NCBI GenBank assembly: GCA_032027085.1
Contig: JAVSMS010000001.1
Span: 1,380,332 to 1,444,331 of the forward strand
Direction: 5' to 3'
Length of the DNA: 64,000 nucleotides
From: Pseudorhodoplanes sp.
GTDB lineage: Bacteria > Pseudomonadota > Alphaproteobacteria > Rhizobiales > Xanthobacteraceae
A program made the translations under genes and the position numbers. The notes beneath the pieces were generated by a model. That model worked only from the letters and a program-made list of their open reading frames with translations, had not been told where the DNA came from and ran no database searches. How positions within the stretch are numbered: the stretch's first letter is position 1; the number at the start of each line of letters is the position of its first letter. Shown one piece after another: positions 8,192 to 18,517 of the stretch.

Positions 8192-9326
8192 GACCTCAAT
8201 CGACTCCGGTGTCGGCCAACGCCGCATCCGGCTCCGCGTGGCTCTCCTCGCCTTCGGCGCGGTTTCACTGCTGACAGGTCTCTATGGTGGATTGCTGCGG
8301 CTCGGCTGGGCTCTTCCGCATGGAACCGGGCTCGCTGATCTGCACGGCCCTCTGATGATTTGCGGGCTGTTCGGAACGTTGATCAGCCTGGAGCGTGCGG
8401 TCGCGATCGGCCGTGACTGGACCTATGCCGCGCCAGCCTTTTCTGCGCTGGGCAGCTTCGCGCTGCTCGCCGGCATGCCCTCAATTGTCGCCATGTCGTC
8501 CTACATCATTGCTGCAGCCGTTCTGGCCTCGGCTTCCTATCTCGTGGTGCTGCGTCATCCGGCTTTATACACGGGGACGATGCTGTTCGGCGCGCTCGCC
8601 TGGCTTGCAGGCGATATCCTCTGGATGACCGGAGCCGCGCTGCCTGACGTCGCGGGCTGGTGGCTCACCTTTCTGATACTGACGATCGCGGGCGAGCGGC
8701 TGGAATTGAGTCGGATGCTGCAGCCCAAGCCGGGAAGCGAAGCGCTTTTCCTGTTCGCGATCGGCCTCCTCGCCGCCGGTGCCTGGAACGGGCTGTTGAA
8801 CGCCAACGGCTCCACACTCTTCAGCATCGGCCTTCTGGCTTGCGCCGCATGGCTGCTGCGGTACGACATCGCGCGCCGCACCATCCGCCAACAGGGCCAG
8901 ACGCGTTTCTTCGCGGCCTGTATGCTGCTTGGTTATGCTTGGCTCGGCATCGCCGGCGGACTGCTGATCGCCGTTCCACCGGCGGACTATGCATTTGGAT
9001 ATGATCTCGCGTTGCATGCCGTTCTCATCGGCTTCGTACTGTCGATGGTGTTCGGACATGCCCTCATTATCCTGCCCGCTGTCACCGGTCTTCGCGTGCA
9101 ATATCACGCAAGGCTGTACGCGCCCCTCGCAATCCTGCACATCGCTTTGCTCCTCCGCCTCGCCGGAGGCCTTGCGGAGATTGACGTACTTCGGCTCTGG
9201 AGCGGGCCGCTGACGATCGTTGCACTGCTGGCGTTCCTGGGCAGTGTCGTGTCAGGAACCAAATTTGCCCTCCGCTACACCCCAAGCGGCCTCACGAGCG
9301 GCGTCGGAGCGCTGCCGCATCGGTAG
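8157..9326 (+). CDS. NnrS-like polytopic membrane protein
   Basis: 389 residues from ATG 8157 (AAGG upstream; inside the end of the DUF2249 gene). About eleven or twelve hydrophobic helices are seen, with histidines in LADLHGPLMICGLFGT and in LHAVLIGFVLSMVFGHALI, which recall the haem/metal-ligand helices of NnrS and haem-copper oxidases. NnrS proteins protect denitrifiers from NO-linked iron stress. Assignment to NnrS itself is tentative, but the neighbourhood supports a nitrogen-oxide link. Its 3' end overlaps the convergent ferritin-like gene by 35 bp. Confidence 0.65.
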   Translation: MSGASASAAQAETSIDSGVGQRRIRLRVALLAFGAVSLLTGLYGGLLRLGWALPHGTGLADLHGPLMICGLFGTLISLERAVAIGRDWTYAAPAFSALGSFALLAGMPSIVAMSSYIIAAAVLASASYLVVLRHPALYTGTMLFGALAWLAGDILWMTGAALPDVAGWWLTFLILTIAGERLELSRMLQPKPGSEALFLFAIGLLAAGAWNGLLNANGSTLFSIGLLACAAWLLRYDIARRTIRQQGQTRFFAACMLLGYAWLGIAGGLLIAVPPADYAFGYDLALHAVLIGFVLSMVFGHALIILPAVTGLRVQYHARLYAPLAILHIALLLRLAGGLAEIDVLRLWSGPLTIVALLAFLGSVVSGTKFALRYTPSGLTSGVGALPHR

Positions 9327-10188
9327 CCGCCAGCGCGTGCAACCAGGCGAGCCGCGAAATGGCTCGCTTTGCCAAGGATTGAGCCAGCAAGGCGATGCTC
9401 TCGTCCCGCGAGAGATCGGCAACGTCGAGATAGTCTTCCACAAGACGCTCCGCCGCAGTCGCCACATCCAGATCTTCGACGGCTTCTCCGTCGTCTCGGG
9501 ACGCCACGCTCGCGACCTCATCCGCCATGGTTAGCGACTGTGCCGCCAAACTGCGCGCGCGAAGGCTTTCATCCCCGACCAGCCGTTCAGCCAAGCCTTC
9601 GAGCTGATCCGCGAGGCGGCGTTCCAGAACCGCAGCCGCCGCCAGCCTGTCCGTTGGCGAACGCGGACGGTCCTGCGGATGAGCGGCGCGCTCTGCGTGA
9701 TAGGCTTGGCGCCTTGCGCGGCGCAACAGCGAGACATGTCCGAGCTCCTGGAGCGCCATCTTTTCCGCGGCTTTGCGAATCTCGGGTGTCTCGGCCTCGG
9801 CGGCTATGTAGCTCCAGAGCGCGAACGCGCGCTCCTCGTTGCGGACGGCCATCGACAGAACGCGGTATGCGCTGGCGAGCCGTGAGACGGCGAGTTCGCC
9901 AGCCGCTTCCTCGTCGAATATTTGCGGCAGCTTCCATCTCATGTCGGAAAGATCGGGGGCCTTGCCGCTGCGCTGCTGCGACCATTGCAGAACGCTGCTC
10001 TCGTGACTTCGTTTCTCCTCGGCGAGCCGTTCGAACAAATCCGCGAGTTCGGACACGCCCTCGGCTCGGGCGCGCGTGGCCAGTTGTGCGTACCGAGTCG
10101 CAGCCTCTCGCGCCATCGCATAGGCGATGGCGAATATCTCCTCAAGTGAGCGAACGACTCCGCGCGGTGCCGTCTTGAGAAGGGACAT
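9292..10188 (-). CDS. ferritin-like (rubrerythrin-type) di-iron protein
   Basis: 298 residues from ATG 10188; a TTG at 10206 would add six residues. The first 160 residues hold two helix pairs with Glu/His spacing of a ferritin-like di-iron site: AREAATRY, EEKRSHE, then RNEERAFALW and ALQELGHVSLL. The C-terminal half is Arg/Ala/Glu-rich and helical with no clear domain. It faces nosR across a spacer carrying a perfect NnrR box, so it may be co-regulated with nos genes. A peroxide or NO-linked iron role is inferred, not shown. Confidence 0.65.
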   Translation of the reverse strand: MSLLKTAPRGVVRSLEEIFAIAYAMAREAATRYAQLATRARAEGVSELADLFERLAEEKRSHESSVLQWSQQRSGKAPDLSDMRWKLPQIFDEEAAGELAVSRLASAYRVLSMAVRNEERAFALWSYIAAEAETPEIRKAAEKMALQELGHVSLLRRARRQAYHAERAAHPQDRPRSPTDRLAAAAVLERRLADQLEGLAERLVGDESLRARSLAAQSLTMADEVASVASRDDGEAVEDLDVATAAERLVEDYLDVADLSRDESIALLAQSLAKRAISRLAWLHALAATDAAALRRRS

Positions 10189-10265
10189 TTCCGACTCTCT
10201 CAACAATAACCCGGCGCTACAAAACTATCATTGCACCTTGACAGGCGTTGCTGCCCCCCGTCAAC

Positions 10266-10279
10266 TTGCGCCAGCGCAA
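10266..10279. promoter_or_regulatory. NnrR/FNR-type box upstream of nosR
   Basis: TTGCG-CCAG-CGCAA is a perfect 5-bp inverted repeat in the FNR/NnrR format. It lies between the divergent ferritin-like gene and nosR. Placing it at -41.5 for nosR puts a TAGCGA -10-like hexamer at 10302-10307, giving a leader of roughly 100-150 bases. Confidence 0.7.
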
Positions 10280-10468
10280 CCCGTGCGAAGCGCGGGTGTC
10301 CTAGCGAGAGGCTCCCGGAGCGATCTCGGCGAATCTGCTGATGCACCGCAAGGTAGGCGCCAACTGTGATCGTGGGGAACCTTATTAACCGCTCGAGGTT
10401 GCAGTAAATTGTCTCGCCCAGTTCAGACGCGATCGACAAAACGAGGCCGTCTCGTGTTGCCTGCAGCG

Positions 10469-12796
10469 ATGCGGAGCGTTCTCCCGGTTGGCGGCTCGCT
10501 GCTTGTCTGGATGGCGGCGACGCTTGCGGCCGTGCTGGTCGTGCTGCAGGTGGAGGTCGCATGTGCAGCGGCGCGTCTCCAGGAATTCCTGCCGAAGGCG
10601 CAGCCATCGGAGCTGGTCCGCGACGCAGATCGGTTCGGCGCGCCGCAAGGGGACCCTCCTCTGGTACCCGCCTATAAAGGCGATCAGCTCGTCGGCTATG
10701 TCTACCTGAACTCGGACTTCACGAACTCGGTCGGCTATTCAGGCAAGCCGATCCACATCCTGGTCGGCATCGATCCCAAGGGCGTCGTCACCGGACTCAA
10801 GCTCGTCGGTCATAGCGAGCCGATCGTGCTCGTCGGTATTCCCGAGCGTCGGGTGATCGAGGCCATCAACAGTCTCATCGGCAAGGACATCACGCCGGTT
10901 GCCGCCGGCACCGAGCGCCCACCGCAGGTCGATATCGTGAGCGGGGCGACCGTGACTGTGCTCGTCATGGGTGACAGCGTCGTGCGTTCAGCAGTCCGCC
11001 TCATCCGCAGCGGGCGCCTCGGTACGGCAAGTCCGACCGCCCCCTCTGCCGCCCTACCTGCCGACAAAACGGTCGACCTTCAACAAAGCGAGGTGCGGGA
11101 CTGGGAGAGCCTTCTCGGCGACGGCTCGGTTCGGCGCCTGCATCTCACCATCGGCGAAGTCAGTGATGCTTTTGCAAAATCCGGCAAAACGGCAGCGGCC
11201 CAGAATCCGGAAGCCGGCGAGCCTGGCGACACGTTCATCGACCTTTACGTGGCGCCGGTGTCGGTCCCAACCATCGGCCGCAGTCTGCTCGGCGAGGAAG
11301 GCTATCAACGGCTTGTCCAGCGACTCAAGCCAAATCAGCAGGCGATCGTGGTTGCTGGCGACGGCGCATATTCCTTCAAGGGATCTGGATATGTCCGCGG
11401 GGGCATCTTCGACCGCATCGAGTTGATACAGGGAAGCGCCAGCACCCGATTCCGCGATCGAAACCACACGCGCCTTGGCGCGCTGGCCGCCGCCGGCGCG
11501 CCGGATCTGCGCGAGATCGCGCTGTTCGTGATGCCGGATGATCTTACTCTCGATCTGACCGAGCCCTGGCAACTGCAGCTTCTCGTCCAGCGCAGCGTCG
11601 GCGCACGCGACAAAGCATTCCTGACTTTCGAAGTCGGCTATACGCTTCCTGACCGCTACCTCGTGCGTCGCGAGCAGCCGCCAGCAACTGCAGCCCCGCC
11701 CGCGCCCTCCGCTCCGGCCACGAGTCCTGCACGGCCGCCGCTCGACGACATCGAGGCGCCTGCCGGCTCGCTCGATGAGCCATTGTGGCTGCGGATGTGG
11801 CGCTCCAATGCTGTTTCGATCGGAATCACTGCGGTCGCGCTGCTTGTCCTTACTGCGATCTTCTTCTTCCAGAACACGCTCGTGCGGCGTCCGCTGGTCT
11901 ATACCTGGGTCCGCCGCTCCTATCTTGTCTTCACGCTGGTCTGGCTCGGTTGGTACGCCAACGCGCAACTGTCCGTCGTCAATGTCGTGACGTTCACGAA
12001 TTCGCTGATCACGGATTTCAACTGGGAATTCTTCCTCGCCGCGCCACTGATCTTCATCCTCTGGAGCGCGATCGCGGCCGGCCTGCTGTTCTGGGGACGC
12101 GGCCCATTCTGCGGCTGGCTCTGTCCGTTCGGCGCCTTGCAGGAGCTCCTTAACAATCTCGCGCAGTGGCTCAAGATTCCCCAATTCCGGATTCCCTGGG
12201 GCCTGCACGAGCGGCTATGGCCGATCAAATACATCATCTTTCTCGGATTGTTCGGCCTTTCACTCTATTCTGTCGCGCTGGCGGAAATCTTCTCGGAGGT
12301 CGAGCCATTCAAGACGGCGATCATCCTCAAATTCGTGCGTGACTGGCCCTTCGTGGTGTACGCGCTCACGCTGCTGACGGCGGGACTGTTCGTCGAGCGA
12401 TTCTTCTGCCGCTATCTCTGCCCGCTCGGTGCCGCGCTCGCTATTCCGGGCCGCATCCGCATGTTCGAATGGTTGAAGCGCTGGCCCGAATGCGGTTCGC
12501 CCTGCCAGCGCTGCGCCAACGAATGCCCCGTCCAGTCGATCCATCCCGAAGGACATATCAACGTCAACGAATGCATCTATTGCATGCATTGTCAGGAACT
12601 CTACCACGACGACCAGCGCTGCCTGCACATGGTCCAGCTCCGCCTCAAGCGCGAGAAGCGTCAGGCCATGTCGTCTTCCGTTTTGCGCGGGGACAAGGCC
12701 GGTGGCCCCGGCGCCGGCGAGCCGATCATCACACATCTGGGGAAACCGGTTCTGACACCGACCACGGCAGATACCTCAATGAAAGACTCATCTTGA
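10469..12796 (+). CDS. nosR: NosR, membrane FMN/Fe-S regulator and electron donor for N2O reductase
   Basis: 775 residues from ATG 10469; the longest frame starts at TTG 10409. An N-terminal membrane anchor is followed by a periplasmic FMN-binding domain (SGATVT is the flavin-attachment motif), a further helix at about residue 450, several membrane helices, two CxxxCP-type motifs (CGWLCPFGA, CRYLCPLGA) and a cytoplasmic pair of 4Fe-4S clusters (CQRCANECP, CIYCMHC). NosR is needed for nosZ expression and for electron flow to N2O reductase in vivo. The gene opens the nosRZDFYLX operon. A paralogue, nirI, is at 25461. Confidence 0.95.
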   Translation: MRSVLPVGGSLLVWMAATLAAVLVVLQVEVACAAARLQEFLPKAQPSELVRDADRFGAPQGDPPLVPAYKGDQLVGYVYLNSDFTNSVGYSGKPIHILVGIDPKGVVTGLKLVGHSEPIVLVGIPERRVIEAINSLIGKDITPVAAGTERPPQVDIVSGATVTVLVMGDSVVRSAVRLIRSGRLGTASPTAPSAALPADKTVDLQQSEVRDWESLLGDGSVRRLHLTIGEVSDAFAKSGKTAAAQNPEAGEPGDTFIDLYVAPVSVPTIGRSLLGEEGYQRLVQRLKPNQQAIVVAGDGAYSFKGSGYVRGGIFDRIELIQGSASTRFRDRNHTRLGALAAAGAPDLREIALFVMPDDLTLDLTEPWQLQLLVQRSVGARDKAFLTFEVGYTLPDRYLVRREQPPATAAPPAPSAPATSPARPPLDDIEAPAGSLDEPLWLRMWRSNAVSIGITAVALLVLTAIFFFQNTLVRRPLVYTWVRRSYLVFTLVWLGWYANAQLSVVNVVTFTNSLITDFNWEFFLAAPLIFILWSAIAAGLLFWGRGPFCGWLCPFGALQELLNNLAQWLKIPQFRIPWGLHERLWPIKYIIFLGLFGLSLYSVALAEIFSEVEPFKTAIILKFVRDWPFVVYALTLLTAGLFVERFFCRYLCPLGAALAIPGRIRMFEWLKRWPECGSPCQRCANECPVQSIHPEGHINVNECIYCMHCQELYHDDQRCLHMVQLRLKREKRQAMSSSVLRGDKAGGPGAGEPIITHLGKPVLTPTTADTSMKDSS

Positions 12797-12863
12797 TCCA
12801 CATCAACACTGACCGGACCGGACAGGCGTTTGCTCGCTCGGGTCAGCCAAGAAGGAGGTTCTC

Positions 12864-14810
12864 ATGACGGACCAAGACAAGAAGGCTGGATTGAGTCGGC
12901 GCGGCATGCTCGGCACAACGGCTGCGGTCGCTGCGGCCGGCGCGACAGGCGTGGCCGGTGGCTTCGGCCTCACAAGAATTGATGCGGTCACGCCGGCTCA
13001 GGCGCAGCCCCGTCAGCAACCGCCGGCGCGCCCTGCGGCTCCCCTCAAATACGAGGTGAAACCCGGCGAGCTCGATGAATATTACGTGTTCTTCTCCAGT
13101 GGACAGTCCGGCGAGGTCCGGATCATGGGTCTGCCGTCCATGCGCGAATTGATGCGCATTCCGGTCTTTAACCGCTGCAGCGCCACCGGCTGGGGCCAGA
13201 CCAACGAGAGCCTGAAAGTGCTGACCGAAGGTCTTACGCCCGAATACCGCGAACTCCTCAAGGACAGGGGCGGTATCTACATGAACGGCGACCTGCACCA
13301 CCCGCACGTGTCATTCACTGACGGCACCTATGACGGGCGCTATCTTTACGCAAACGACAAGTCGAACACGCGCGTCTGCCGCATCCGCCTCGACATCATG
13401 AAGTGCGACAAGATCATCCAGCTGCCGAACCAGTCGACGGTGCACGGCCTGCGCGTGCAGAAATATCCGAAAACCGGCTACGTCTTCTGCAATGGCGAGG
13501 ACCGGGTACCGATCCCGAACGACGGCAAGATTCTTGATGATCCCAAGAAATACTCAAGCGTCTTCAGCGCCGTCGATGGCGAGACGATGAAGGTCGCCTG
13601 GCAGGTCATCGTCGACGGCAATCTCGACAATGTTGACGCCGACTATCAGGGAAAATACTGCTTCTCGACCTGCTACAATTCCGAGGGCGGCGTGACCCTC
13701 GCCGAGATGACCGCGAAGGAGCAGGACTGGGTCGTCATCTTCAACATCAAGCGTATCGAAGAAGCCGTCAAGAAAGGCGACTACAAGACGATCGGCGGCG
13801 TGCCGGTGTTCGACGGGCGCAATGGGTCGCCATACACGCGCTATGTGCCGGTTGCGAATAACCCCCACGGGATGAATACGGCGCCAGACGGCATTCACTT
13901 GGTCGCCAACGGCAAGCTGTCACCGACGGTAACAGTATTCGATGTGCGCAAGTTCGACGATTTGTTCGACGACAAGATCAAGCCGCGTGATACCGTCGTG
14001 GCCGAGCCGGAATTGGGGCTGGGACCTCTCCACACCGCATATGACGGCAAGGGCAATGCCTACACAACTTTGTTCCTCGACAGCCAGATCTGCAAGTGGA
14101 ACATCGAACTCGCCAAGCGGGCCTACAGGGGCGAAAAGGTTGATCCCGTCGTCCAGAAGCTCGACGTTCACTATCAGCCCGGCCACAACCACAGCTCCAT
14201 GGGGCAGACCAAGGAGGCCGACGGCAAGTGGCTCCTGTCGCTGAACAAGTTCTCCAAGGACCGCTTCCTGAATGTTGGCCCGCTCAAGCCGGAGAACGAT
14301 CAGCTCATCGACATATCGGGCGACCGGATGGTGCTCGTTCACGACAGTCCGAGCTTTGCAGAGCCGCATGATGCAACCATTGTCCACCGCTCGAAGATCA
14401 ACCCGGTCCACGTCTGGAAGCGCGACGACCCCTTCTTCGCCGACGCCGTGCGACAGGCGAAGGCCGACGGCGTGACGCTGGAGAGCGACTCCAAGGTGAT
14501 CCGCGACGGCGACAAGGTGCGCGTCTACATGACCTCCGTTGCGCCTGCATTCGGGCTGGAGAGCTTCAACGTCAAGCAGGGCGACGAGGTGACGGTCTAC
14601 GTGACCAACATCGACGACGTCGAGGACCTCACCCACGGCTTCTGCATGGTGAATTACGGCATCAACATGGAGGTCGCGCCGCAGGCCACGGCATCGGTGA
14701 CCTTCAGGGCCAACAAGCCGGGGGTCTACTGGTACTACTGCACATGGTTCTGCCATGCGATGCATATGGAGATGCAGGGCCGGATGCTGGTCGAGCCGCG
14801 CAACGTGTGA
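12864..14810 (+). CDS. nosZ: nitrous-oxide reductase (clade I, Tat-exported)
   Basis: 648 residues, start ATG 12864 with AAGGAGG upstream. The N-terminus carries a Tat signal (SRRGMLG followed by a hydrophobic stretch), which places it in clade I. The beta-propeller contains CuZ histidines, including [10 protein letters not shown] near residue 140. The cupredoxin domain at the C-terminus has the CuA motif [12 protein letters not shown]. It reduces N2O to N2 in the periplasm as a homodimer. Downstream genes nosDFYL supply copper and sulfur for the Cu4S site. Confidence 0.97.
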   Translation: MTDQDKKAGLSRRGMLGTTAAVAAAGATGVAGGFGLTRIDAVTPAQAQPRQQPPARPAAPLKYEVKPGELDEYYVFFSSGQSGEVRIMGLPSMRELMRIPVFNRCSATGWGQTNESLKVLTEGLTPEYRELLKDRGGIYMNGDLHHPHVSFTDGTYDGRYLYANDKSNTRVCRIRLDIMKCDKIIQLPNQSTVHGLRVQKYPKTGYVFCNGEDRVPIPNDGKILDDPKKYSSVFSAVDGETMKVAWQVIVDGNLDNVDADYQGKYCFSTCYNSEGGVTLAEMTAKEQDWVVIFNIKRIEEAVKKGDYKTIGGVPVFDGRNGSPYTRYVPVANNPHGMNTAPDGIHLVANGKLSPTVTVFDVRKFDDLFDDKIKPRDTVVAEPELGLGPLHTAYDGKGNAYTTLFLDSQICKWNIELAKRAYRGEKVDPVVQKLDVHYQPGHNHSSMGQTKEADGKWLLSLNKFSKDRFLNVGPLKPENDQLIDISGDRMVLVHDSPSFAEPHDATIVHRSKINPVHVWKRDDPFFADAVRQAKADGVTLESDSKVIRDGDKVRVYMTSVAPAFGLESFNVKQGDEVTVYVTNIDDVEDLTHGFCMVNYGINMEVAPQATASVTFRANKPGVYWYYCTWFCHAMHMEMQGRMLVEPRNV

Positions 14811-14814
14811 GCCG

Positions 14815-16206
14815 ATGTTCACTATTGCCGGCGTCGCGCGTTTGGGGTCGGCGGCAATACTCGCCGCCGGCCTCGCATGGCCAGCTGCTGCAGAACGGAT
14901 TGCCGTGCCGCCGGGCGCAGCCGACCTGCAGGGTTTGCTCGACCGCGCGCGCGATGGCGACGTGGTGGTGCTCCAAGCCGGCGAGCATCGCGGCCCGCTG
15001 CGGATAACCCGCAAGCTCGTTGTCGAAGGCGAGCCGGGAGCGATGCTGATCGGACGCGGGCAAGGCAGCGTCGTCACGGTTGCGGCGCCTGAAGCCGTCG
15101 TGCGGGGCCTGACCATCCGCGGCTCCGGCACCGACCTGGAAAAGATGGACGCCGGCGTCTTCATCGAAAAGACGGCGCGAAGATCGCTCGTCGAAGGCAA
15201 CAGGATCGAGGACAATCTCTACGGCGTTTACATCCACGGCGCCGACGGCGCCGTCGTCCAGCGCAACGAGATCATCGGCATTCGGCGCGGCCGCATGAAC
15301 GACGCCGGCAACGGCGTGTCGGTCTGGAACGCGCCCGGCGCCAAGGTTCTGGACAACGACATCCGTTTCGGGCGCGACGGGATCTTCTCCGTCGCCAGCC
15401 GCACGAATGTGTTCAGCGGCAATCGATTCCGCGATCTGCGCTTCGCGGTCCACTACATGTACACCAACGAGGGGGAGGTCAGCGACAACGTCTCCATCGG
15501 CAACACCGTCGGTTACGCGGTCATGTTCTCGCACCGGCTGACGATCCGCGGCAACGTGTCGGACGGCGACCGGGATCGCGGCTTTCTGTTCAATTTCGCC
15601 AACGGTTCCCGGATCGTTGGCAACGTGGTGCGGGGACGCCTGCAGCCTGCGGAGCGCTGGACGCGCGCCGGATCGCATCCGGAGGCGCGCGAACACCGGC
15701 TCGGCGACCGCGAGCCGGGTCCGGCCGTCACGACAGGCGCGCGCCCCGGCCCGGAGAAATGCGTTTTCGTCTACAACACGAACCAGAACAGCTTCCGCGA
15801 CAACTGGTTCGAGGGCTGCGAGATCGGCATTCACTTCACCGCCGGATCCGAAGGCAACGAGATCGTCGGCAACGCCTTCGTGAACAACCGCAACCAGGTG
15901 AAGTATGTCGGGACGCGTTATCTCGATTGGTCGAAAGGCGGCCGCGGCAATTATTGGAGCGACAATCCCGCATTCGATCTCAACGGTGACGGCATCGCCG
16001 ACACCGCCTACCGGCCGAACGATCTGATCGACAAGGTGCTGTGGACGGCGCCGCAAGCCAAGGTTCTGATCAACAGCCCGGCCGTTCAAGTCATCCGCTG
16101 GGCGCAGGCGCAATTCCCGGCGCTGCTGCCGGGCGGCGTGGTCGACAGCCGCCCCCTGATCTCGCCGCCGGCGCCGCCGGCCGCGCGCGACGGAGCGCGG
16201 CCATGA
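14815..16206 (+). CDS. nosD: NosD, periplasmic copper-site maturation protein
   Basis: 463 residues from ATG 14815, four bases after the nosZ stop. There is a signal peptide (AILAAGLAWPAAA), then a long right-handed beta-helix of CASH/pectate-lyase type with repeated GN and NxI turns. NosD works with the NosFY transporter to assemble the CuZ site of NosZ. Its stop overlaps the nosF start (ATGA), so translation is coupled. Confidence 0.95.
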   Translation: MFTIAGVARLGSAAILAAGLAWPAAAERIAVPPGAADLQGLLDRARDGDVVVLQAGEHRGPLRITRKLVVEGEPGAMLIGRGQGSVVTVAAPEAVVRGLTIRGSGTDLEKMDAGVFIEKTARRSLVEGNRIEDNLYGVYIHGADGAVVQRNEIIGIRRGRMNDAGNGVSVWNAPGAKVLDNDIRFGRDGIFSVASRTNVFSGNRFRDLRFAVHYMYTNEGEVSDNVSIGNTVGYAVMFSHRLTIRGNVSDGDRDRGFLFNFANGSRIVGNVVRGRLQPAERWTRAGSHPEAREHRLGDREPGPAVTTGARPGPEKCVFVYNTNQNSFRDNWFEGCEIGIHFTAGSEGNEIVGNAFVNNRNQVKYVGTRYLDWSKGGRGNYWSDNPAFDLNGDGIADTAYRPNDLIDKVLWTAPQAKVLINSPAVQVIRWAQAQFPALLPGGVVDSRPLISPPAPPAARDGARP

Positions 16207-17123
16207 AGGCCACGGTCGAACTCAAGCGCGTGACCAAGCGATACGGAACGATCGTGGCCGTGCGCGACGTGTCTTTTGACCTGCCTGCAGGCGAGACGAT
16301 CGCGCTCGTCGGCCACAATGGCGCCGGCAAGACAACGCTGCTCAAGCTGATGCTGGGCCTCATCCATCCGAGCGAAGGATCGATCCGCGTTCTGGGCGAG
16401 AACCCGGCGCATGGCGAGTTCGAGGCGCGGCGCCGGCTCGGCTATTTGCCCGAGAATGTCGCCTTCAACGCCGCGCTGACCGGCCGCGAGGTCCTGTCCT
16501 TTTATGCGCGCCTGAAGCGGGAGCGCGCCGGAAAGGCGCTCGCGCTGCTCGATCGCGTCGGTCTCGGCGAGGCGTCGACGCGGCGCGTCGGCACCTATTC
16601 CAAGGGCATGCGCCAGCGTCTCGGTCTCGCCCAGGCGTTGATCGGAGAGCCGCAGCTTCTGCTGCTCGACGAGCCGACCACGGGACTCGACCCGGCGCTG
16701 CGCCTGAGCTTCTACGACATCGTGCAGGACCTGCGGGATCGCGGCGCGACCGTGGTCCTGTCCTCGCACGCCCTCACCGAAATCGAGGAGCGTGCAGATC
16801 GCGTGATCATCATGAATCGCGGCATCATGGTCGCCAACGGTTCAATCGACGAGCTGCGGCGCGTCGCCCGTCTCCCGGCCAGGATCAGACTGACCGTCAC
16901 CGGCGCAGACGTGCACGCCGCCCGCAAGTGGCTGGAGCCGGTCGAGGGCTGGCGACAGGTCAACGGCCACATGATCGAGCTCGACGCCACGCCGGATCAA
17001 AAGATTGGCTTGCTGCGGCGCGCGACCGAGCACGGCTCCCCGGTCACGGATGTCGACGTCGTGCCGCCGACCCTCGACGAACTCTACGCGCATTTCCTGC
17101 GCGCGCAGGAAGCGGCGCCATGA
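16203..17123 (+). CDS. nosF: NosF, ABC transporter ATP-binding protein
   Basis: 306 residues; ATG 16203 overlaps the nosD stop. The Walker A motif GHNGAGKTT, signature YSKGMRQRLG, Walker B LLLLDEP and the switch His in LSSHALTE are complete. With NosY it forms the ABC module that energises NosD in CuZ biogenesis. The longer frame from 16041 is only an open extension inside nosD. Confidence 0.95.
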   Translation: MKATVELKRVTKRYGTIVAVRDVSFDLPAGETIALVGHNGAGKTTLLKLMLGLIHPSEGSIRVLGENPAHGEFEARRRLGYLPENVAFNAALTGREVLSFYARLKRERAGKALALLDRVGLGEASTRRVGTYSKGMRQRLGLAQALIGEPQLLLLDEPTTGLDPALRLSFYDIVQDLRDRGATVVLSSHALTEIEERADRVIIMNRGIMVANGSIDELRRVARLPARIRLTVTGADVHAARKWLEPVEGWRQVNGHMIELDATPDQKIGLLRRATEHGSPVTDVDVVPPTLDELYAHFLRAQEAAP

Positions 17124-17950
17124 GAAACATCCTCATCATTGCCGGTAAGGAAATCCAGGAGGGGCTGCGCAATCGCTGGGTCCTCGCCACCACGCTCCTG
17201 CTCGCGGCGCTCGCGCTGACGCTCACATTCCTTGGCAACGCGCCGACCGGCAGCGTCGGCGTCGGCGCACTCGACGTCGTGATCGTCAGCCTCTCGAGCC
17301 TGACGATCTTCCTCGTGCCTCTGATCGCGCTGCTGATCTCGCATGACGCGATTGTCGGCGACATCGAGCGCGGCACGATGCTCTTGCTGCTGAGCTACCC
17401 GGTGGGCCGCTGGCAGGTGATCCTCGGAAAATTCGTGGGCCACCTCGCGATCCTCGCTTTCGCAACAGTGCTCGGCTACGGCGTCGCCGCCATTGCCCTG
17501 GTCGGAACGGGAGAAGCCATCGAAGCCGGCAGCTGGACGGCATTCGCAATGCTGATCGGCTCGTCGATTCTGCTCGGCGCCGTGTTCATTGCGGTCGGCT
17601 ATCTTGTCAGTGTGCTCGTGCATCAGCGCGGCACGGCGGCCGGCATCGCCATCGGGATTTGGCTGGTGCTCGTGCTGGTCTACGACATGGCGCTCCTCGC
17701 GCTGCTCGTTGTCGACCAGGGACGCACCGTGTCGGCGGGCACCCTCAACGCGCTGTTGCTGCTCAATCCGACCGACGTCTATCGCATGTTCAACCTTGCG
17801 GGCTCGACAAACGTCAGCATGTTCTCGGGCATGGCGGGCCTCGCCGATGCCATGACGCTCGATGCCTCGATGCTGCTCGCGGCGCTGACCGCATGGGCGG
17901 TGCTGCCGCTGGCGCTCGCCACGTTCGCGTTCTCGCGGAGGGAGCTATGA
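17120..17950 (+). CDS. nosY: NosY, ABC transporter permease
   Basis: 276 residues with about six membrane helices, an N-terminal cytoplasmic helix (AGKEIQEGLRNRWVL) typical of NosY, and a conserved SHDAIVGDIERGTM loop. It overlaps nosF by ATGA. NosFYD is taken to supply sulfur or copper-site components to periplasmic NosZ. Confidence 0.95.
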   Translation: MRNILIIAGKEIQEGLRNRWVLATTLLLAALALTLTFLGNAPTGSVGVGALDVVIVSLSSLTIFLVPLIALLISHDAIVGDIERGTMLLLLSYPVGRWQVILGKFVGHLAILAFATVLGYGVAAIALVGTGEAIEAGSWTAFAMLIGSSILLGAVFIAVGYLVSVLVHQRGTAAGIAIGIWLVLVLVYDMALLALLVVDQGRTVSAGTLNALLLLNPTDVYRMFNLAGSTNVSMFSGMAGLADAMTLDASMLLAALTAWAVLPLALATFAFSRREL

Positions 17951-18507
17951 GGACACTTGCTCTTGCTGGAGCGCTGTTGGCGACGCTTGTCTTCACCGGC
18001 TGCGGCGAGAAGGCCGCCGAGGCGCCGCCTCCGCCGAACGCGCTCACCGCCGACGCGATCGGGCGCTATTGCGGAATGAACGTCCTGGAGCATGCCGGTC
18101 CCAAGGGGCAGATCATCCTCGCGAGCCGAACCGATCCGGTGTGGTTCTCCTCCGCCCGCGACGCATTTTCTTTCACGATGCTGCCGGAGGAACCGAAGGA
18201 CATCCGGGCGATTTACGTGTCCGACATGGCCAAGGCGGCGAGTTGGGAGGAGCCTGGCGCGACCAATTGGGTGGACGCGCGCAAAGCCTTCTTCGTGATC
18301 GGCAGTCGCATGACAGGCGGAATGGGAGCCCCTGAAGCAGTGCCGTTCTCGGATCGTAGTGCGGCCGAGAAATTCGTGGCCGAAAATGGCGGCCGCGTTG
18401 TCACCTTTACCGAAATGCCACGTGACTATGTGCTCGGCGCCGGGTCGGCCGACGGCCCGCCCGGACAACCGGCCGGAGCGGCGGAGAAACCTGGACATGC
18501 ACACTGA
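17947..18507 (+). CDS. nosL: NosL, outer-membrane copper chaperone lipoprotein
   Basis: 186 residues; ATG 17947 overlaps the nosY stop. A lipobox (VFTGCG) follows the signal peptide. The Cu(I)-binding motif YCGMNVLEH and a later Met-rich RMTGGMGAP segment match NosL. It delivers copper to NosZ through the NosDFY complex. A Pro/Gly/Ala tail ends in GHAH. Confidence 0.93.
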   Translation: MRTLALAGALLATLVFTGCGEKAAEAPPPPNALTADAIGRYCGMNVLEHAGPKGQIILASRTDPVWFSSARDAFSFTMLPEEPKDIRAIYVSDMAKAASWEEPGATNWVDARKAFFVIGSRMTGGMGAPEAVPFSDRSAAEKFVAENGGRVVTFTEMPRDYVLGAGSADGPPGQPAGAAEKPGHAH

Positions 18508-18517
18508 GGAGCCAGCC

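Noticed and set aside
10238-10243. Perfect TTGACA -35 upstream of nosR
   Set aside because: No -10 hexamer lies 16-18 bp downstream; the sequence there is a C-run.
11054-12208. Long antisense frame inside nosR and similar ones inside nosZ, nirI and nirF
   Set aside because: They are shadows of well-identified genes caused by GC-rich third positions.
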